From Candidatus Saccharimonadota bacterium (GTDB taxonomy: Bacteria > Patescibacteriota > Saccharimonadia > Saccharimonadales > Saccharimonadaceae): DNA of 64,000 nt. The notes under the pieces were generated by a model. The model saw only the letters and a program-made list of their open reading frames with translations. It was not told the origin of the DNA and made no database searches. The DNA lies in the NCBI GenBank assembly GCA_017524405.1, contig JAFWSJ010000015.1, positions 1 to 64,000 on the forward strand, written 5' to 3'. A program made the translations under genes and the position numbers. Shown here one piece after another: positions 9,001-17,365 of this stretch (positions are counted from its first letter, which is position 1; the number at the start of each line of letters is the position of its first letter).

Positions 9001-9710
9001 AGCAGCACCTCGTGCGCATCCTGATCCTCGTGCTTGATATAGTGCGCATCGCAAGTCACCACGAGCGGCAAATCAAACTCTTTCGAAAACTGCATCAAAG
9101 TCTCATTAATATGGTTCTGAACGTCCCAATGCGTCGGCGATTCCGGATGGCCATGATCCTGCATTTCCAGATAGAAACGCCCTTCAAAAGTCTTCGCGTA
9201 CCACTTCACCAATTCACGCGCCCTGTCCATGTCACCATTGCGAATCGCCATCGAAATCTCCGAGCCGGCACAACCCGAAAGACAAATCACGCCCTCGTTA
9301 TACTCTTCCATCACGCGATGGTCGATGCGCGGCTTATAGTATTTGCCCTCGGTTTCGGCAATCGTCAACATGCGACAAAGGTTTTCAAAACCCTTGTTCG
9401 TCTGGGCAAGCAAAGTAATATGGAAACGCTCCTTGTCATAGGCCGGATCACGATCTTCCAAACGGCGCGCCGCCACATAAGCCTCAAGGCCAAGAATCGG
9501 TTTTATGCCCGCGTCATTCGCGGTTTTATAGAGGTCAATGAGGCCGGACATCGTGCCGTGGTCGGTCACCGCCACCGCTTCCATGCCCGTCTCTTTCACG
9601 AGGTTCACCAGCTCATCCACCTTCGTCAAACCATCCAAAAGCGAATAGTGCGTGTGATTATGCAAGTGCACAAAATCACTCGGTTTTAGCTGTATCTCCT
9701 CTTTTGCCAT
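6009..9710 (-). CDS. dnaE: DNA polymerase III alpha subunit
   Basis: Replicative polymerase of DnaE1 type, 1233 residues, slightly longer than the usual ~1160. An N-terminal PHP domain begins with HLHNHTHYSLLDGL at residues 16-29. The catalytic PDIDTDI motif sits near residue 430 with its Asp triad partners. A PHP-linked palm/fingers region and a helix-hairpin-helix region follow, and an OB-fold (GGLVTNVRTLITKSGSKMAFVKIED) is near residues 1008-1085. The C-terminal ~100 residues after the OB-fold contain a Lys/Ser/Thr-rich linker. An extended -10 (TGA-TAGAAT, hexamer 9717-9722) lies 6 nt from the ATG, so the mRNA should be leaderless. Confidence 0.97.
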   Translation of the reverse strand: MAKEEIQLKPSDFVHLHNHTHYSLLDGLTKVDELVNLVKETGMEAVAVTDHGTMSGLIDLYKTANDAGIKPILGLEAYVAARRLEDRDPAYDKERFHITLLAQTNKGFENLCRMLTIAETEGKYYKPRIDHRVMEEYNEGVICLSGCAGSEISMAIRNGDMDRARELVKWYAKTFEGRFYLEMQDHGHPESPTHWDVQNHINETLMQFSKEFDLPLVVTCDAHYIKHEDQDAHEVLLCIGTGSRIMEENRMTLKDFQLHVITPEELIPRWQKTCPEAILNTKKIAESCNVTIDLGRILIPKFPIDTGETEKEYLDKLVFRGLAERYGYMTKEEADKASIPEIRKLLSKEILERIDYELETVDKMGYNGYFLIVQDFINWGKNQGIIYGPGRGSAAGSLLAYAIHITDLDPLKYHLLFERFLNPDRISMPDIDTDIQDNRRDEVIEYCTQKYGKGRVSNIVTFGKMMAKNAVRDVARVLDVPYAEADRLAKLVPDPVMGHHVKLKDAIVNEPDLKKEYETNPTAKEVIDLAMRLEGTIRSHGVHACGVVIAPDDLVKFMPLEVSAKGPLATQYPGPQVEELGLLKMDFLGLSNLSVIQQTLRIIKKVHGKVIDMNKLPLDDDNVYALFRRGDTTGVFQFESAGMKRYLRELQPTAFDDLIAMNALYRPGPMQFIESFIKRKHGEEPITYLHPGLENSLKNTYGILIYQEQFMQASKEWCGFTGGQADTLRKAVGKKKVDLMNKMKPLFIEGAVKVGGATEEIAETFWSQLLDFANYCFNKSHAACYALVAYWTAYLKTYYPDAFMAALMTADMRWTDRLAIEMTECKRMGIPVLGPDINESYPDFATVGKEKKIRFGLAAIKGMGKALAEEVIDERDKNGPFKSVCDFAKRVNATKFNKKSWESAIKTGVFDRFGDRSDLLFNLDKIQAYGNKMQKDAASGQTDLFGAMGAAAEVPEVEITPAPTKYTDKEKLMWERDLMGLYISAHPLDKYDTYFNEQTMPTNEIKPNLDGAEVIVGGLVTNVRTLITKSGSKMAFVKIEDKFGDIEVTVFPRTFEEIGGKLIVDTVVKVAGKVNSRDRDGYMTDEAKINAEEITVVTDEELDNYESTGATLKTPTKGVEPSKPRGKTAATSVGGGYRKSSDKPATKFKTSESSIDAKPVAAKKLYIRILDSSDKKKLDAMTKICGTYPGLSEVILVIGEKKKAMRIPYKVELEDVLISGLKEVFGDENVIAK

Positions 9711-9747
9711 GTCTTTATTCTATCACGAAAAACACGGCGAATCTGTG

Positions 9748-12700
9748 CTAGTTATTTGGCCTAATTGTCGGTCGAACGACGCTGTCTGGGATACCGTCAT
9801 AAGCGTACAGCACAGAAGGAGTCACGGTTAGCGTTGCATTCCAGTTTTCGAGTACCGCCAAGTCCTCGGTCGTCAGCTTCGAACATGACCTAAAGGCATA
9901 ATACATCGTGCTAAGCACCACCGGATGCCATTCACCCATCGCGCTAATATCTTCAATATTAACGGCGTTATAAAGAATGTACTGAATCGTTGTTAGCTGA
10001 CTCATATCCCAATTCTCAAGGCCGTGTAGCGTTACCAAGGAGGATGCAGCGTAGAACATCGAAGTCAAATCCTTCGGCTTAATGCAGGTGCTTCCGTCCG
10101 TATTTCGCGCCCAACCATCCAGCTGGCTAATATCTGTTAGCGCAGTCGCGTTATTGAACATTTTTGTCAAATTCGTCAATTTGCATGGCTTCCAATCCTG
10201 AAGACCCTCAAGCGTCCTAAGCGACGGGGTAAAACTGAACAGCTCTGACATATCCGTAATATTCGAGACATTCCATCCGCGGATCGGCGTCAAATCTGAA
10301 ATAGCCGTGTGATAGAAGACTCGCTTCATCACACTTAGCCCACTAAGGTCCCAACTCGAAAGTGGCGCAATATTCGCAAGGCTAGGGTCGTCGCTAAACA
10401 ACTCGTTGATATTATTCACACGCGAAGTATTAAAATTGCTTAAACCATAGACGCTGGAAAGCGACCTACACGCATGGAACATGTATTCCATATTTCGTAG
10501 CGCCGGCGTCTTCCAATCAATCAAAGCATCCACATTCTGCAAAGCATCCTGGTAATAGAACATCTTCTCCATAGTCGTCACCTTAGAGGTGTCCCAAGCA
10601 TAATACGGATCCTTGCCCTCTTCTTCGACAAGCTTATATTCGAGGCCCGTTAAATTCGTCAACTTACCAGTAACGAATTGGTCAAAGAAAGTCTGGACCA
10701 TCGTGGTTACACTAGACGTATTCCACTTTGCTAAACCCGCTACCGACGTTAGGCGAGGCATGCCAGAGAATGTACTATTCATGTTAGTAACTTTCGAAAT
10801 ATCCCATTTAGCCAAGCCATCGAGGTTTGCAAATCCCGAGCCGCTAAATGTTTCGTAAAGAGTCGTCACCGAGGATACGTCCCAATCTAGCAAGCCGGCC
10901 GTACTAGTTGCGCCAACCTCCTTAAACGTTCCCGATAAATCCGTCACTTTAGATGTGTTCCAAGCAACATATTCGGTTCCGTCAGCGCGCGCCACTATCT
11001 TTCGCGCCAGTGCCGAGATGTCAGCAAGCGCATAGTCGCTACTAAACAAATAGCTCATATCCTTCACACTACTCACGTCCCAGTTCGCTAATGCGCTAAT
11101 ATCATTCAGCGTCGATATGTTGCCGAATGCTACCGTCATATCTGTAACGCGCGATACGTCCCAATCCTGAAGGCCGTCAAGAGACGCCAATTTCGTAGAT
11201 TGGAACATATACGGCATCAAGGTCACATCTCTCACGCCCCAATTTCTAGCGCCGCTAACGCTTGTTAGATTAGTGCACCCCTTGAACATGCTGTGCATGT
11301 TCGTCACTTTGCTCATCTTCCACCCTGCTAGAGCATCAATATTCGTAATCGCCGTAGAGTCAGAGAACATCGTCCTAGCATCGGTCAAGCTTTCCGTATT
11401 CCAGTTCGTCAAACCGTCAATATTAGCCGTCGGCAACTTGTTAAATGCGTTCCAAAGCGTAGTCACGTGCGACACATCCCAGTTTGCAAAATCATCAAGA
11501 TCCGGCACTGCGGTATTGGCAGCGAGGAAACCTCTCAAAGTCGTCACGCCAGACATATCCCAGTCCGCTACACCTGAGAAATCCGTAACGGCACTTAACC
11601 TGCTCGAGTTGAGGTTACCGCCAAACATGTATGCAGAATCCGAATTGCCCTTAATGGTATCTGCGTCTGTATAAATATAAATCGTCGAATCATCCGAATT
11701 GAACCATGCATAAATATTAATCGGGGACGTAGACGTAGAAATCTTATTATTCGCGCCCGTAATTCTATCCTCAAGCAAAACATCCGCCTTCTTGATTGCA
11801 GCAATCTTCTTGTTGGCAAGTTTATTTAACTTCGTATTCACGTTAAGGCCCGTATCGAGCAACGCGTAACTCTCTTGCCATGGCGTGCCCTCGGTAGACT
11901 TCGTAATTGCCGGCCTGCCCCATGTTCCTTCAATATAGATATCTTCGTTACCCATAATGAAGTAATCTTTATTAATACGCTCGGCGGCGTCCGTACGGAT
12001 CACCCAGCCCTTAAAGTCCCAATCGCCACAAGTAATTGCCGTATCTGCAATACGCACCGTGCTAAAGACTACTTCTTCCTTTGCCGTAGGTAGCGTACCG
12101 TCAATCGTGCACCCTTCCGGCGCATTCGCCTCATAGCGCACCCAATATTTCAATTTCAATTTTGGCGTAGCGTCAGTAGAGCTTTCGCTACTAATATTAT
12201 TAACGATACTAATTCCCTTCAGCTGTTTGTTCGTTGGGAATAAACCGTCCTCGTCGTTGATATATTCATCTTTCAACTTAATTTCGACCGTCAGCTTTCG
12301 CGACATCGTACCGGTAAAGCCCGTCTTCGACACATCCCAAATCACCATCGGCGTACCGTCATTGGCAGCATCAACCGTTTTTCTACCGTCGCCCGTCATC
12401 TTGCCGGTCAACTCAAAATACTGGTTATTAATATAGTCCGAGAGAATCATCGTATCAAACGGCACCCTTAACCCCGACAAACTCATCATCTTGTCGAGGA
12501 ATGTTGTATGATCACTCTTTTCCATCTTATCGGTCACTTTTAGCATATATTCGGCAGTGCCCATGCTATACTGCACCCCATAAACGAACGAATCCGGATA
12601 CCTCTCTTTCAAGAGCTTATATAGAGCGACTTCTTGCGGGTGGTCATCATTCGGGAAACCGTCAGAGACAAGCATCACGCACAAATCGTTGCCCGGGACC

Positions 12701-13227
12701 GGTTCGTAATTTTCGAGGAGCGATAATACTCTATTGTATGCGCGGAAATAATTCGTTGAACCTGACGCGCCAAGACGATTAATGCTATTCTCTATCGTCG
12801 CCACATCAGTCGTGAAATCACTATTCAAAATCGAACTACTAGAAAAACTAATCATTGCCATACGGCTCTGGCCATCAGACAAAAGCGTATTTGCGAACTC
12901 CTTCAGATCAGCCTTTGCCTCGTCAATCGTATCGCCAAACATCGAGCCAGACTGGTCGACTACGAGCACCAAGTCGTAGTGCTTGTTTGAACGCACCGGA
13001 TTAGCGTTGAGCGTAAAGTCAATGTTCGCAACACCCTTCTTTGTCCAATAGGCTTCCTTGTCTACGCGCCAAGACCCCGGATCACCCGCTTCATAACTGA
13101 CGCCATTCGATTCCAAATTCACGCTGCGCACAGGCACATTCGCCGCAAAAGCCGCAAAGATCGGCAAAGAAACCACTGCGCTAACTGCAAAGATTATAGC
13201 CAGAATCGTAATTAATCTTTTGTTCAT
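9748..13227 (-). CDS. Secreted VWA and BspA/DUF285-repeat surface protein
   Basis: A large exported protein (1159 residues). The start at 13227 (MNKRLITIL) is chosen because GGTGGAG lies 6 nt upstream; a GTG at 13239 and an ATG at 13233 are too close to it. A signal peptide spans residues 1-29. A von Willebrand A domain (~82-265) has a complete MIDAS start DQSGS near residue 90. From about residue 545 there are some twenty BspA-type leucine-rich repeat units with the pattern W-D-V/T-S-x-V-T-x-M-x(2)-M/L-F. No LPXTG or C-terminal anchor is visible. It is encoded 12 nt downstream of another surface-protein gene. Role in adhesion is inferred from the families. Confidence 0.85.
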   Translation of the reverse strand: MNKRLITILAIIFAVSAVVSLPIFAAFAANVPVRSVNLESNGVSYEAGDPGSWRVDKEAYWTKKGVANIDFTLNANPVRSNKHYDLVLVVDQSGSMFGDTIDEAKADLKEFANTLLSDGQSRMAMISFSSSSILNSDFTTDVATIENSINRLGASGSTNYFRAYNRVLSLLENYEPVPGNDLCVMLVSDGFPNDDHPQEVALYKLLKERYPDSFVYGVQYSMGTAEYMLKVTDKMEKSDHTTFLDKMMSLSGLRVPFDTMILSDYINNQYFELTGKMTGDGRKTVDAANDGTPMVIWDVSKTGFTGTMSRKLTVEIKLKDEYINDEDGLFPTNKQLKGISIVNNISSESSTDATPKLKLKYWVRYEANAPEGCTIDGTLPTAKEEVVFSTVRIADTAITCGDWDFKGWVIRTDAAERINKDYFIMGNEDIYIEGTWGRPAITKSTEGTPWQESYALLDTGLNVNTKLNKLANKKIAAIKKADVLLEDRITGANNKISTSTSPINIYAWFNSDDSTIYIYTDADTIKGNSDSAYMFGGNLNSSRLSAVTDFSGVADWDMSGVTTLRGFLAANTAVPDLDDFANWDVSHVTTLWNAFNKLPTANIDGLTNWNTESLTDARTMFSDSTAITNIDALAGWKMSKVTNMHSMFKGCTNLTSVSGARNWGVRDVTLMPYMFQSTKLASLDGLQDWDVSRVTDMTVAFGNISTLNDISALANWDVSSVKDMSYLFSSDYALADISALARKIVARADGTEYVAWNTSKVTDLSGTFKEVGATSTAGLLDWDVSSVTTLYETFSGSGFANLDGLAKWDISKVTNMNSTFSGMPRLTSVAGLAKWNTSSVTTMVQTFFDQFVTGKLTNLTGLEYKLVEEEGKDPYYAWDTSKVTTMEKMFYYQDALQNVDALIDWKTPALRNMEYMFHACRSLSSVYGLSNFNTSRVNNINELFSDDPSLANIAPLSSWDLSGLSVMKRVFYHTAISDLTPIRGWNVSNITDMSELFSFTPSLRTLEGLQDWKPCKLTNLTKMFNNATALTDISQLDGWARNTDGSTCIKPKDLTSMFYAASSLVTLHGLENWDMSQLTTIQYILYNAVNIEDISAMGEWHPVVLSTMYYAFRSCSKLTTEDLAVLENWNATLTVTPSVLYAYDGIPDSVVRPTIRPNN

Positions 13228-13239
13228 TTTCATCTCCAC

Positions 13240-15201
13240 CTACTTTCTCTGCGCCTTAATTATCGCAATCACAACGCCTAGACCAAGTCCGCATCCTGCG
13301 AAAATCGAAACATATTTAATGATCTCGTCGAGCGTAGACGGCGTAGCAGGCTTTTCCTCGCTATCTGGAGTCTCTGGGGTCTCCGGCTCTTCTGGCGTAT
13401 CCGGCTCTGGGTCCGGCGTCGGCGTCGGGGTCGGGGTCGGGGTCGGATCCGGACTTGGGTCCTCTTCGCTCTTTATACCAGTGTCGAATGCCGTTACTGT
13501 TCTATACATCGCCCTTGCTGACGAGCTGCTGTTCATCACGTGGTTGTCCGCCGTCGCACTGAGGAGCTCGATTGGGTTTTCAATCGTCGTTTCGTAGTCT
13601 TCATGGACATCATAGCTAGCGTTGAGTACGCGCGATTCGCCAGGCGCCAGACTATCAATTTGCGCCAAGTGCGCCGAACGCAAACTTGCGCCCTCACCCG
13701 GTTCATCAAATGTCGTGCCCTTCTGATCGACATACACATTCACGTCCTTCAGCGTAAAGTTCGCCGTGTTTTTCACGGTAACCTTAAACCTCACCTCGTC
13801 GTCAGCGTAGAACTTATCTTTTGGATTCGTAATCTCCTGCGTAATTTCCGGCTGGAACACGCCCTCGCCAACCGACATCCACTTGCCCTGAATCGTCACG
13901 TCGTTCTCTGGCATCGAAAAATTATCTTCATGCATCCAGCCCAAGAACTGATAGCCATCCGCACTTGGCTCTGCCGCCAGCTGAACCGTATCGCCAGGAT
14001 ACTTCGCCCCAGAGGCCGGCACTAGGCTCGACCAGTTGTCCGGCATCACGTCGCCAATAAATTCATAATTCACCTCATAGCTAATCTTCTCGAAACCGCC
14101 GCGAATCGTAACGTTCGCCTCCGGCATCGCAAAGCCACCATTTTCAATGACCATACGATCAAAAGTCCAGCCCGTGAAGCGATAGCCCCTAAAGGTCCAT
14201 CCTGCCTGCGTCGTATCAAGCTCTACGAACTCGCCTGGCGCATAACTGCGCTCTGCTGGCGGCAGATAACCTTCCGGTGCCTCCGTTTCAATCTGATACT
14301 TCACATTGTATTTTGCCGTTTCGACAAACGAACCGACCAAAGTCACATCGCTATCCGGCATCGTGAATTTACCATTTTCGATCGTCGCATCCGCAGTCGT
14401 CCAACCAGAGAAAGTATAGCCACGAATAACTGGGTCCATCGCCACGCTCACGGTCGAGCCACTAATATACTGCTGCTCCGCCGGCACCTTCGCATTTAAC
14501 GGCGTCACGCCAGTATAGCTGTAGCGAACCGTGTGCTTTGCCGACGTTTCGTCCTTGCCGATCCAGTGGTGCGTCATGTTCGAATCCACCGTCGCTAGGT
14601 TTTCCATTTCCGTCGCGAAGTTATAAAAGTCACGACGTTTCTCGCCTTCGCGCAATCTTGGCGTCTTTGTGCGGATACCGACCGTAACTTCGCAGCCGGC
14701 CATCACGTTCTTCACGCGAAGGGAGACTGTTTCGGAGGCCTTGTCGTAATGCAGACCATGCCAAACATACTCGGTCTCGCCAGTATTCCAGCCCGTCGTG
14801 TCGCCAGTATCATCAATCACTAAGCCCGCACAGCTGCCCGAGCCATTGACCGGATGCGCCGCAATAATTCCGTTACTCGTCTCGACAAACCCCTGGAAGA
14901 CCAAACCATCCGGAATTTTGTCGGTCACCGCCATCACGCCGCTGCGAACCTCAACGCGCGTCGAGTCATTAGAATGAACGCCGTTGCGGTCGATACCATC
15001 GTATTTAATATGTAGATAGTAATCGAGATCCGAATTTTCGTTCACGCGAATACCGTTCGCAATCTGCTCTGCCCAGCTTGCCTGGTACGCTACTATCGCA
15101 CTCGCAACACCAATGCCGCCAAGTAGCAAAAAGCCAGCAACAAATAATAATTTCAATCGATTCGCCGCAAGTTTTACGCCTCTCTCACGAGAAATAATCA
15201 T
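13240..15201 (-). CDS. Membrane-anchored surface protein with SHIRT/MucBP-like repeats
   Basis: About 653 residues; the ATG at 15201 is preferred (GGGG-rich SD-like sequence 6 nt upstream) over a TTG at 15213. It has an N-terminal signal/membrane segment (residues ~15-40) and an adhesin-like head to ~220. Three repeats of ~70 residues (about 227-437) follow, each with Y-x-V-x-Y, P-x(3)-Y-x(2)-G and G-Y-x-F-x-GW plus MP-x-x-(D/N)-V-T motifs, as in SHIRT, MucBP or InlB-B repeats. Next come a DUF11-like Ig domain (ITNPKDKFYADDEVRFKVTVKN), a Pro-Thr linker coded by a GGGGTC hexanucleotide run (13420-13450), and a C-terminal TM helix with a basic tail. No sortase motif was seen. Confidence 0.82.
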   Translation of the reverse strand: MIISRERGVKLAANRLKLLFVAGFLLLGGIGVASAIVAYQASWAEQIANGIRVNENSDLDYYLHIKYDGIDRNGVHSNDSTRVEVRSGVMAVTDKIPDGLVFQGFVETSNGIIAAHPVNGSGSCAGLVIDDTGDTTGWNTGETEYVWHGLHYDKASETVSLRVKNVMAGCEVTVGIRTKTPRLREGEKRRDFYNFATEMENLATVDSNMTHHWIGKDETSAKHTVRYSYTGVTPLNAKVPAEQQYISGSTVSVAMDPVIRGYTFSGWTTADATIENGKFTMPDSDVTLVGSFVETAKYNVKYQIETEAPEGYLPPAERSYAPGEFVELDTTQAGWTFRGYRFTGWTFDRMVIENGGFAMPEANVTIRGGFEKISYEVNYEFIGDVMPDNWSSLVPASGAKYPGDTVQLAAEPSADGYQFLGWMHEDNFSMPENDVTIQGKWMSVGEGVFQPEITQEITNPKDKFYADDEVRFKVTVKNTANFTLKDVNVYVDQKGTTFDEPGEGASLRSAHLAQIDSLAPGESRVLNASYDVHEDYETTIENPIELLSATADNHVMNSSSSARAMYRTVTAFDTGIKSEEDPSPDPTPTPTPTPTPDPEPDTPEEPETPETPDSEEKPATPSTLDEIIKYVSIFAGCGLGLGVVIAIIKAQRK

Positions 15202-15298
15202 TAAAAACCCCAAACTTCGCAGTTTTTGGTTAGATTTACACCTCGCACACTTACCATAAGCTTAATCAAAAATTATAGAAAAGTCAAACTATATACTA

Positions 15299-15347
15299 TA
15301 TAATGAAGAAGAAATCACGTAGATTTGGGACTTTAAAAAGTCTACGT
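15299..15347 (+). promoter_or_regulatory. thyA promoter and 5'-leader hairpin
   Basis: A -10 TATAAT at 15299-15304 is followed by an inverted repeat ACGTAGA (15317-15323) / TCTACGT (15341-15347) enclosing GACTTT/AAAGTC. The hairpin lies just before the AAAGGAGGT ribosome site of thyA. It is too weak in T-run to be a terminator. A translational control role is a guess. Confidence 0.45.
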
Positions 15348-15362
15348 TAACAAAGGAGGTAA

Positions 15363-16211
15363 ATGAGTAAAGCAGATAAGCTTTTCGTCTCAATGTGCCG
15401 AGACATCTTGGATAACGGCACCGATACGCAAGGCGAAGCAGTGCGTCCGCACTGGCCAGATGGCACGCCAGCTTGCACTATCAAGAAATTTGGCGTCGTC
15501 AACCGTTATAATCTTCAGGAAGAATTTCCTGCACTTACCTTACGTAAGACTGCAATAAAGTTAGCAATCGATGAGATTCTCTGGATTTGGCAGAAAAAAT
15601 CCAACAATATTCACGATCTTAATTCTCACATTTGGGACGAGTGGGCCGACCCAGATGGCAGTATTGGTAAGGCCTACGGATACCAGCTTGGCGTCAAGCA
15701 CAAATACAAAGACGGCGAATTCGACCAGGTCGACCGCCTTCTTCACGATTTGAAGAAAACGCCATTCAGCCGTCGCATGCTCACAAATATCTACAATCAT
15801 GCCGATTTGCATGAGATGAATTTGTACCCATGCGCATTCCAGACTATCTGGAACGTCACCCAGAAAAAGGGCGACGACAAGCTCACGCTCAATATGGTTC
15901 TCGTCCAGCGCTCGCAAGATGTGCTGGCTGCAAATAACTGGAACGTCGTTCAATACGCCGCTCTTCTCATGATGATCGCACAGGTGTCCGATATGAAAGC
16001 CGGCGAGTTGATGCACGTCATCGCCGACGCTCACATCTACGACCGCCACGTGCCGCTCATCGAAGAGCTAATCTCTCGCAAACCGCACCCAGCTCCAAAG
16101 GTCACTCTCGACCCAACCATCAAGAATTTCTACGATTTCACGCCAGACAGCTTCACTATCGAAGATTATGAAACTGGCGAACAAATCAAGAACATCCCAA
16201 TCGCAATCTAA
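15363..16211 (+). CDS. thyA: Thymidylate synthase
   Basis: Methylates dUMP to dTMP using methylene-tetrahydrofolate; 282 residues. The catalytic Cys is in LYPCAFQTIWNV near residue 159, with Ala in place of the His common in E. coli ThyA. The phosphate-binding QRSQD motif, NWNVVQYA, and the HVIADAHIYDRH segment follow. This pattern matches the Bacillus/phi3T branch of ThyA rather than the E. coli branch (from memory of those sequences). The start has a strong AAAGGAGGTAA site. Coupled to dfrA, which regenerates the folate. Confidence 0.93.
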   Translation: MSKADKLFVSMCRDILDNGTDTQGEAVRPHWPDGTPACTIKKFGVVNRYNLQEEFPALTLRKTAIKLAIDEILWIWQKKSNNIHDLNSHIWDEWADPDGSIGKAYGYQLGVKHKYKDGEFDQVDRLLHDLKKTPFSRRMLTNIYNHADLHEMNLYPCAFQTIWNVTQKKGDDKLTLNMVLVQRSQDVLAANNWNVVQYAALLMMIAQVSDMKAGELMHVIADAHIYDRHVPLIEELISRKPHPAPKVTLDPTIKNFYDFTPDSFTIEDYETGEQIKNIPIAI

Positions 16212-16223
16212 GGAGGTGAAAAC

Positions 16224-16787
16224 ATGTTCGCGCACACGCTAATCTTAATGTGCCTAATTGTCGCAGTCGACAAAAACTGGGCCATCGGGAAAGGCGGCCA
16301 GTTACTCATCAGAAACAAGTACGACTTGGAGCACTTCAAGAGCATGACCATCGGCAATATTATCGTCTACGGTCGCAAAACTCTTGAGACTTTCCCTGGC
16401 AAAAAGCCTCTACCGGGCCGCACCAATATCGTCCTGACTCGCGATCCGCATTACGCCGTCGAAGGCGCAATTGTCGTCCACAGCCTCGAGGAATTGGACG
16501 CCACGTTGATCGAAATCCAAGCAAAGCAGCAAAAGAAGATCAAAGTTTTCGTCTGCGGTGGCGCGAGCATTTATGAGCAGCTCCTGCCCTATTGCGAGAT
16601 CGCCTATGTCACGCACTTCGACGCGGCAGCAGAAGGAGCAGACGCTTTCTTCCCTAACCTCAGCGAAATGCCGAACTGGCACATGGTCACAGACAAAAAC
16701 GAGCCGCTCAAAGTTTCGTACAAAAACGACGACGGCAGCTCTATGAGCATGGCCTTTGCTACATGGCTCAACGACAACGTAGACTAA
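16224..16787 (+). CDS. dfrA: Dihydrofolate reductase
   Basis: A 187-residue NADPH-dependent reductase returning dihydrofolate made by ThyA to tetrahydrofolate. Seen are IVAVDKNWAIGKGGQLL near the N-terminus, YDLEHFKSMTIGNIIVYGRKTLETFP (family D-x(2)-x-FK and GRKT-x-ES) and the NADPH-site segment VFVCGGASIYEQLLPYC. The ATG at 16224 has AAGGAGGTG 6-7 nt upstream; the first ten residues before LIVAVD extend the usual N-terminus slightly. Same transcript as thyA. Confidence 0.94.
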   Translation: MFAHTLILMCLIVAVDKNWAIGKGGQLLIRNKYDLEHFKSMTIGNIIVYGRKTLETFPGKKPLPGRTNIVLTRDPHYAVEGAIVVHSLEELDATLIEIQAKQQKKIKVFVCGGASIYEQLLPYCEIAYVTHFDAAAEGADAFFPNLSEMPNWHMVTDKNEPLKVSYKNDDGSSMSMAFATWLNDNVD

Positions 16788-16814
16788 AGCCCTCTATTTA
16801 TAGGGGGCTTTTTT
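16787..16814 (+). terminator. thyA-dfrA terminator
   Basis: AAGCCCTCTA/TAGGGGGCTT stem followed by a T-run. Confidence 0.85.
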
Positions 16815-16823
16815 CTTGCCCTC

Positions 16824-16852
16824 TTGACAAAACATAAGAAGTTTGCTATAAT
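16824..16852 (+). promoter_or_regulatory. Strong consensus promoter
   Basis: TTGACA (16824-16829), 17-nt spacer, TATAAT (16847-16852), with TGC in front of the -10. It drives the 136-residue acidic protein. Confidence 0.85.
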
Positions 16853-16900
16853 GACACTATTGGGTATCTTCTTATACAAAAACAAACATTGGAGAAAAAA

Positions 16901-17311
16901 ATGGGCGAACAGTATCCAGACTCTAGCTACAATAATATAAACAATGATTGGGATTTCACGAAAGAAAACTCTGAAATCGACAAAAAAGCATACGCAGACG
17001 AAGAAGTACAAGAAGTACCAGCCGGCGAACTCAATCCCCTCCCAGAGGGTGCCGATGCGGGAATCGATAATGCAGGCCTAGCCGAAGCGCCAAAAAGCGA
17101 TCTTAACCCAACCCCTAGCGATGCTGCCCCAGAACTCAATGCAGATCTCGCTGGATACCAAGACAGCGAAATCGCCAACCCAGTCCCAGACACCTCAGAC
17201 CTAAACCTTTATCCTGATCGTTCAGTAAAACCAAGCAGCGATTTGAACCCGCTCCCAGAGAAAAAAGACGAGGAAGGCCCAGAAGAAGGGGCTAACTTCA
17301 ACTCTCATTAA
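16901..17311 (+). CDS. Acidic repeat protein of unknown function
   Basis: 136 residues from the ATG at 16901, which follows TTGGAG at an 8-nt spacing (an in-frame TTG at 16889 is part of that site). The protein is hydrophilic and acidic, with no signal peptide or membrane segment. A short unit of the type (D/E)LNP-x-P recurs about five times (ELNPLPEG, DLNPTPSD, DLNLYPDR, DLNPLPEK), spaced 20-35 residues apart. It looks intrinsically disordered. A strong promoter and its own terminator suggest an abundant stand-alone product. Function unknown. Confidence 0.75.
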   Translation: MGEQYPDSSYNNINNDWDFTKENSEIDKKAYADEEVQEVPAGELNPLPEGADAGIDNAGLAEAPKSDLNPTPSDAAPELNADLAGYQDSEIANPVPDTSDLNLYPDRSVKPSSDLNPLPEKKDEEGPEEGANFNSH

Positions 17312-17326
17312 TAAATAATGACTAAC

Positions 17327-17365
17327 AAAAAATCTGCCCGCTTAAAAATCCCGGGCAGATTTTTT
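17327..17365. terminator. Bidirectional terminator
   Basis: AAAAATCTGCCCG / CGGGCAGATTTTTT inverted repeat between convergent genes; it ends the acidic-protein gene and overlaps the stop of the methyltransferase operon. Confidence 0.88.

Noticed and set aside
8082-9689. 535-codon plus-strand frame inside dnaE
   Set aside because: Antisense shadow of DnaE with no start signal or domain.
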